DNA of 7,194 nucleotides. Origin: Deltaproteobacteria bacterium (GTDB lineage: Bacteria; Desulfobacterota; BSN033; UBA1163). Shown here in pieces: positions 5,111 to 7,194 of the stretch. Position 1 is the stretch's first letter; each line of letters begins with the position of its first letter. The notes under the pieces were generated by a model. It saw only the letters and a list, made by a program, of their open reading frames with translations, had not been told where the DNA came from and did no database searches. Made by a program: the position numbers and the translations under genes. The DNA lies in contig VGRU01000189.1 of assembly GCA_016875255.1 (NCBI GenBank), forward strand, positions 1-7,194, given 5' to 3'.

Positions 5111-6511
5111 ATGAACCCAAAGAGAATTGTAATTATCGGTGGAGGGCCGGGGGGTTATGTGGCTGCGATCCGGGCGGCTCAATTGGGAGCAAAACCCATC
5201 CTCATCGAGAAGGATAAGATCGGCGGAACCTGTCTCAATCGTGGGTGTATTCCCACAAAAGCCCTTCTGCACGATGCAAAATTACTTCACTCACTCAAAG
5301 GGTCCCCTGTCTTTCAGCTCCTTTCCTTCGACACTTCCGGACTTCTAAACCCAATGATGGAGCGGAAGAAGAAGGTCGTTGAGGAGCTGGTAAAGGGCGT
5401 CGAGATATTGCTCGAATCGCATCGGGTGACCATTAAGCATGGTCAGGCTGACCTTTTGAATCCCAATCAAGTGGTTCTGTTGAATGGAGAGAAAGAGATC
5501 ATTGATGCTGATACAATCATTTTGGCTCCCGGTTCGAAATCGAAGGGACTTCCAAACATCACTCCAGACAGTAACAGGATCATCACCAGTGATGAAGCGC
5601 TGGAGATAACACAAATCCCCCGGGAAATGGTCATCATCGGTGGAGGATACATCGGCGTTGAGTTTGCCACGCTCTTCAATACACTCGGTTCAAGAGTGAC
5701 GATTGTAGAGATTCTGGAGAATATTCTTCCTGGCCTTGAGGGAGAATTAGTCCGGAATCTGCGGAGGTTTCTGGAAAGGGATGGGGTCAAGATTTTAACC
5801 CAATCCTCTGTCGAAGAGATTCAGTATGGGGAGAATGGGTTAAGGCTTGGCGTTAAAACCCCCCAGGGGATCCAGGAGGTCATTGCTGAAAAATTACTTA
5901 TGGCTGTGGGAAGAGGCCCCAACTTAGAACTAAGTTTTTCAAAGGCAGGTATTGAGATTTCCCCTAAAGGGATTAAGGTCAGCCGTCGAATGGAAACAAC
6001 TGCTCCGGGTATCTATGCGATCGGGGATGCCATTGAAGGAATCATGCTTGCCCATGTGGCAATGGAGCAGGGAATGGTGGCAGCGGAGAATGCAATGGGT
6101 CTCCATCGGGAATGGGAATCCCCTTGGATTCCTCTCTGCATCTTCTCCCATCCTGAAGTGGCTTCCATTGGCCTCACTGAAAAAGAGGCGAAGGCAAAAG
6201 GGGAGATAAAGATTGGCCGTTTCCCGTTCCGGTCCAATCCGAAGGCCGTAATCTCAGGAGAGACCGATGGTCTGATCAAAGTGATTGCGAGTCGCGAGAA
6301 CGGCACCCTCTTAGGTGTTCATATCATCGGGCCTGAAGCAACTGTTATCATCTCCATTGCATCAACGATGATCGGGGCTAAGCTAAACGAATTTGCGCGG
6401 TTGATTCAGGCTCATCCCACGATTCCGGAGGGGCTCAAGGAAGCATGCCTCGATGCGGATGGCTTGGCGATTCATTTGCCGAAACCGCTGCGACCTCCAA
6501 AAAGCGCATAG
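5111..6511 (+). CDS. lpdA: Dihydrolipoamide dehydrogenase (GCS L protein)
   Basis: 466 residues, normal for the family. This FAD-dependent flavoprotein oxidises the dihydrolipoyl arm of GcvH and reduces NAD+. Domains in order: FAD-binding GGGPGGYVAA (10-19); redox disulfide GGTCLNRGC (38-46) with C41 and C46; NAD-binding GGGYIGVEFA (177-186) with the acidic end TIVE expected for NAD rather than NADP; second FAD motif YAIGDAIEG; and C-terminal dimer domain with the catalytic HPTIPE (H435, E440). The Pro before the Glu and the tail GLKEACLDADGLAIHLPKP differ from the more usual HPTLSEALKEA, but the catalytic pair is kept. ATG 5111 is the first possible start, since an in-frame TAA ends at 5107. 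It lacks a nearby SD. The stop codon and last residues fall inside a heptamer repeat. Use by other lipoyl complexes is possible, but the context favours the GCS. Confidence 0.94.
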   Translation: MNPKRIVIIGGGPGGYVAAIRAAQLGAKPILIEKDKIGGTCLNRGCIPTKALLHDAKLLHSLKGSPVFQLLSFDTSGLLNPMMERKKKVVEELVKGVEILLESHRVTIKHGQADLLNPNQVVLLNGEKEIIDADTIILAPGSKSKGLPNITPDSNRIITSDEALEITQIPREMVIIGGGYIGVEFATLFNTLGSRVTIVEILENILPGLEGELVRNLRRFLERDGVKILTQSSVEEIQYGENGLRLGVKTPQGIQEVIAEKLLMAVGRGPNLELSFSKAGIEISPKGIKVSRRMETTAPGIYAIGDAIEGIMLAHVAMEQGMVAAENAMGLHREWESPWIPLCIFSHPEVASIGLTEKEAKAKGEIKIGRFPFRSNPKAVISGETDGLIKVIASRENGTLLGVHIIGPEATVIISIASTMIGAKLNEFARLIQAHPTIPEGLKEACLDADGLAIHLPKPLRPPKSA

Positions 6512-6530
6512 AGCATAGCGCATAGCGCAT
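6503..6530. repeat. Tandem heptamer array AGCGCAT, four units
   Basis: Four adjacent 7-nt units begin at 6503, 6510, 6517 and 6524: three AGCGCAT and one variant AGAGCAT. The array overlaps the end of lpdA and supplies its final codons and TAG stop (6509-6511). It is followed by a run of eight A's at 6534-6541. Confidence 0.9.
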
Positions 6531-6545
6531 GGCAAAAAAAAGATC

Positions 6546-6587
6546 ATTGCAAATTGAAAATTGCTAATTGGTAATTGAGCATTGAAG
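6546..6587. repeat. Tandem degenerate heptamer array ATTGNNN, six units
   Basis: ATTG occurs at 6546, 6553, 6560, 6567, 6574 and 6581, exactly 7 nt apart, with variable last three bases (CAA, AAA, CTA, GTA, AGC, AAG). The final unit contains the TTG proposed as the lipA start. Because 7 is not a multiple of 3, successive TTG triplets fall in different reading frames. Confidence 0.9.
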
Positions 6588-7194
6588 AATTTAAAAAAGC
6601 CTCCATGGCTAAAAAAACGAATACCACCATACCAGGATCTTCTTAAGGTTAAATCCGTTTTAGCGGAGACAGACCTTTACACTGTTTGCGAGGAGGCGCA
6701 TTGCCCGAACCTCGGGGAGTGTTTTTCGCAAGGGACCGCAACCTTTCTAATCCTGGGTAATATCTGCACAAGAAATTGCGGGTTCTGTGCTGTCCAGCAC
6801 GGAATTCCTACCCCTCCTGCCGCAGATGAACCCGGCAGGATAGGTAGGGCAGTTTTGGGGATGGGCATCTGCTATGCAGTCATTACCTCTGTCACACGGG
6901 ATGATTTGCCTGATGGCGGAGCCTCTTTTTTTGCGAGAACGATCGAAGCGATTCGAGAGCAGAATCAAGGAGTAAAAATTGAGGTACTGGTTCCAGATTT
7001 CAGGGGAGACCTCTCTTCTCTCGAGACAATCCTTCGTGCGTCTCCGGATGTCCTTAATCACAACATTGAGACAATCGCACGCCTATACTCCGAAGTCCGG
7101 CCTCAGGCAGACTACAGCAGATCACTCCATCTACTGAGGGAGTCAAAGAGGAGCCATCCACGGATTCTTACCAAATCGGGTTTCATGCTCGGGC
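6582..7194 (+). CDS. lipA: Lipoyl synthase LipA, 5' part (runs off the window)
   Basis: About 204 codons are visible of the usual 290-310, and the frame stays open to the window edge. LipA is a radical-SAM enzyme that inserts two sulfurs into octanoyl-lysine on carrier proteins such as GcvH. The N-terminus KKPPWLKKRIP is typical. C36, C41 and C47 (CEEAHCPNLGEC) bind the auxiliary 4Fe-4S cluster that donates sulfur. C62, C66 and C69 (CTRNCGFC) bind the radical-SAM cluster. Later ITSVTRDDLPDGGA, VLVPDFRGD, NHNIET and TKSGFMLG are family motifs. An in-frame TGA at 6576-6578 means TTG 6582 is the only start that keeps the conserved N-terminus; ATG 6605 is out of frame. No good SD is present (only GAG at 6577-6579). 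The gene follows lpdA by 70 bases filled with heptamer repeats, and probably belongs to the same unit. Confidence 0.93.
   Translation, partial: MKNLKKPPWLKKRIPPYQDLLKVKSVLAETDLYTVCEEAHCPNLGECFSQGTATFLILGNICTRNCGFCAVQHGIPTPPAADEPGRIGRAVLGMGICYAVITSVTRDDLPDGGASFFARTIEAIREQNQGVKIEVLVPDFRGDLSSLETILRASPDVLNHNIETIARLYSEVRPQADYSRSLHLLRESKRSHPRILTKSGFMLG

Noticed and set aside
6605..6607. ATG 6605 as lipA start
   Set aside because: It is out of frame with the LipA motifs (23 bases from TTG 6582).
69..7061. Minus-strand open frames, for example 2774-3157 and 6747-7061
   Set aside because: All lie opposite strongly supported plus-strand genes or repeats and show no recognisable motifs of their own.

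Overview
The window is a plus-strand run of genes for the glycine cleavage system (GCS) and for the lipoate cofactor it needs. In order: the 3' end of a glycine riboswitch with an intrinsic terminator (1-75), a small ParB/Srx-fold protein resembling free-serine kinase SerK (90-506), gcvH (693-1079), gcvPA (1079-2428), gcvPB (2621-4102), lipB (4286-4960), a dihydrolipoamide dehydrogenase gene lpdA (5111-6511), and the 5' two thirds of lipA (6582 to the window end). No convincing gene was found on the minus strand.

The genes make one functional unit. GcvPA/GcvPB decarboxylate glycine and load the aminomethyl group on the lipoyl arm of GcvH. Lpd reoxidises that arm. LipB places octanoate on apo-GcvH, and LipA inserts the two sulfurs. 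The T protein (gcvT) is not in the window and must be encoded elsewhere, perhaps upstream of position 1. The glycine riboswitch implies the run is switched on by glycine. The SerK-like gene comes first after the switch, which suggests a link between glycine breakdown and the serine/phosphoserine pool.

The gaps are unusually rich in repeats. Four of them (566-643, 2439-2570, 4106-4270, 6503-6587) hold sequence with a 7-nt period: CGAANNN/NNNTTCG arms in inverted orientation, or tandem heptamers AGCGCAT and ATTGNNN. The copy at 4106-4270 is interrupted, exactly between two heptads, by a 34-nt hairpin. The lipB-lpdA gap holds two different palindromes. Genes that follow repeats have weak or odd starts: GTG for gcvPB, no visible Shine-Dalgarno (SD) for lipB, a displaced SD for lpdA, and a TTG inside a heptamer array for lipA. 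gcvH and gcvPA have ordinary ATG starts with good SD sites.

Organism: a bacterium of moderate GC. It has split GcvP (as in Firmicutes, Thermotogae, Desulfobacterota, Nitrospirota and other lineages, not the fused E. coli type), bacterial SD sites and many palindromic intergenic repeats. I favour an uncultured Desulfobacterota-like or related anaerobic lineage, with low confidence. Protein identities rest on motifs recognised by eye; no database search was run.
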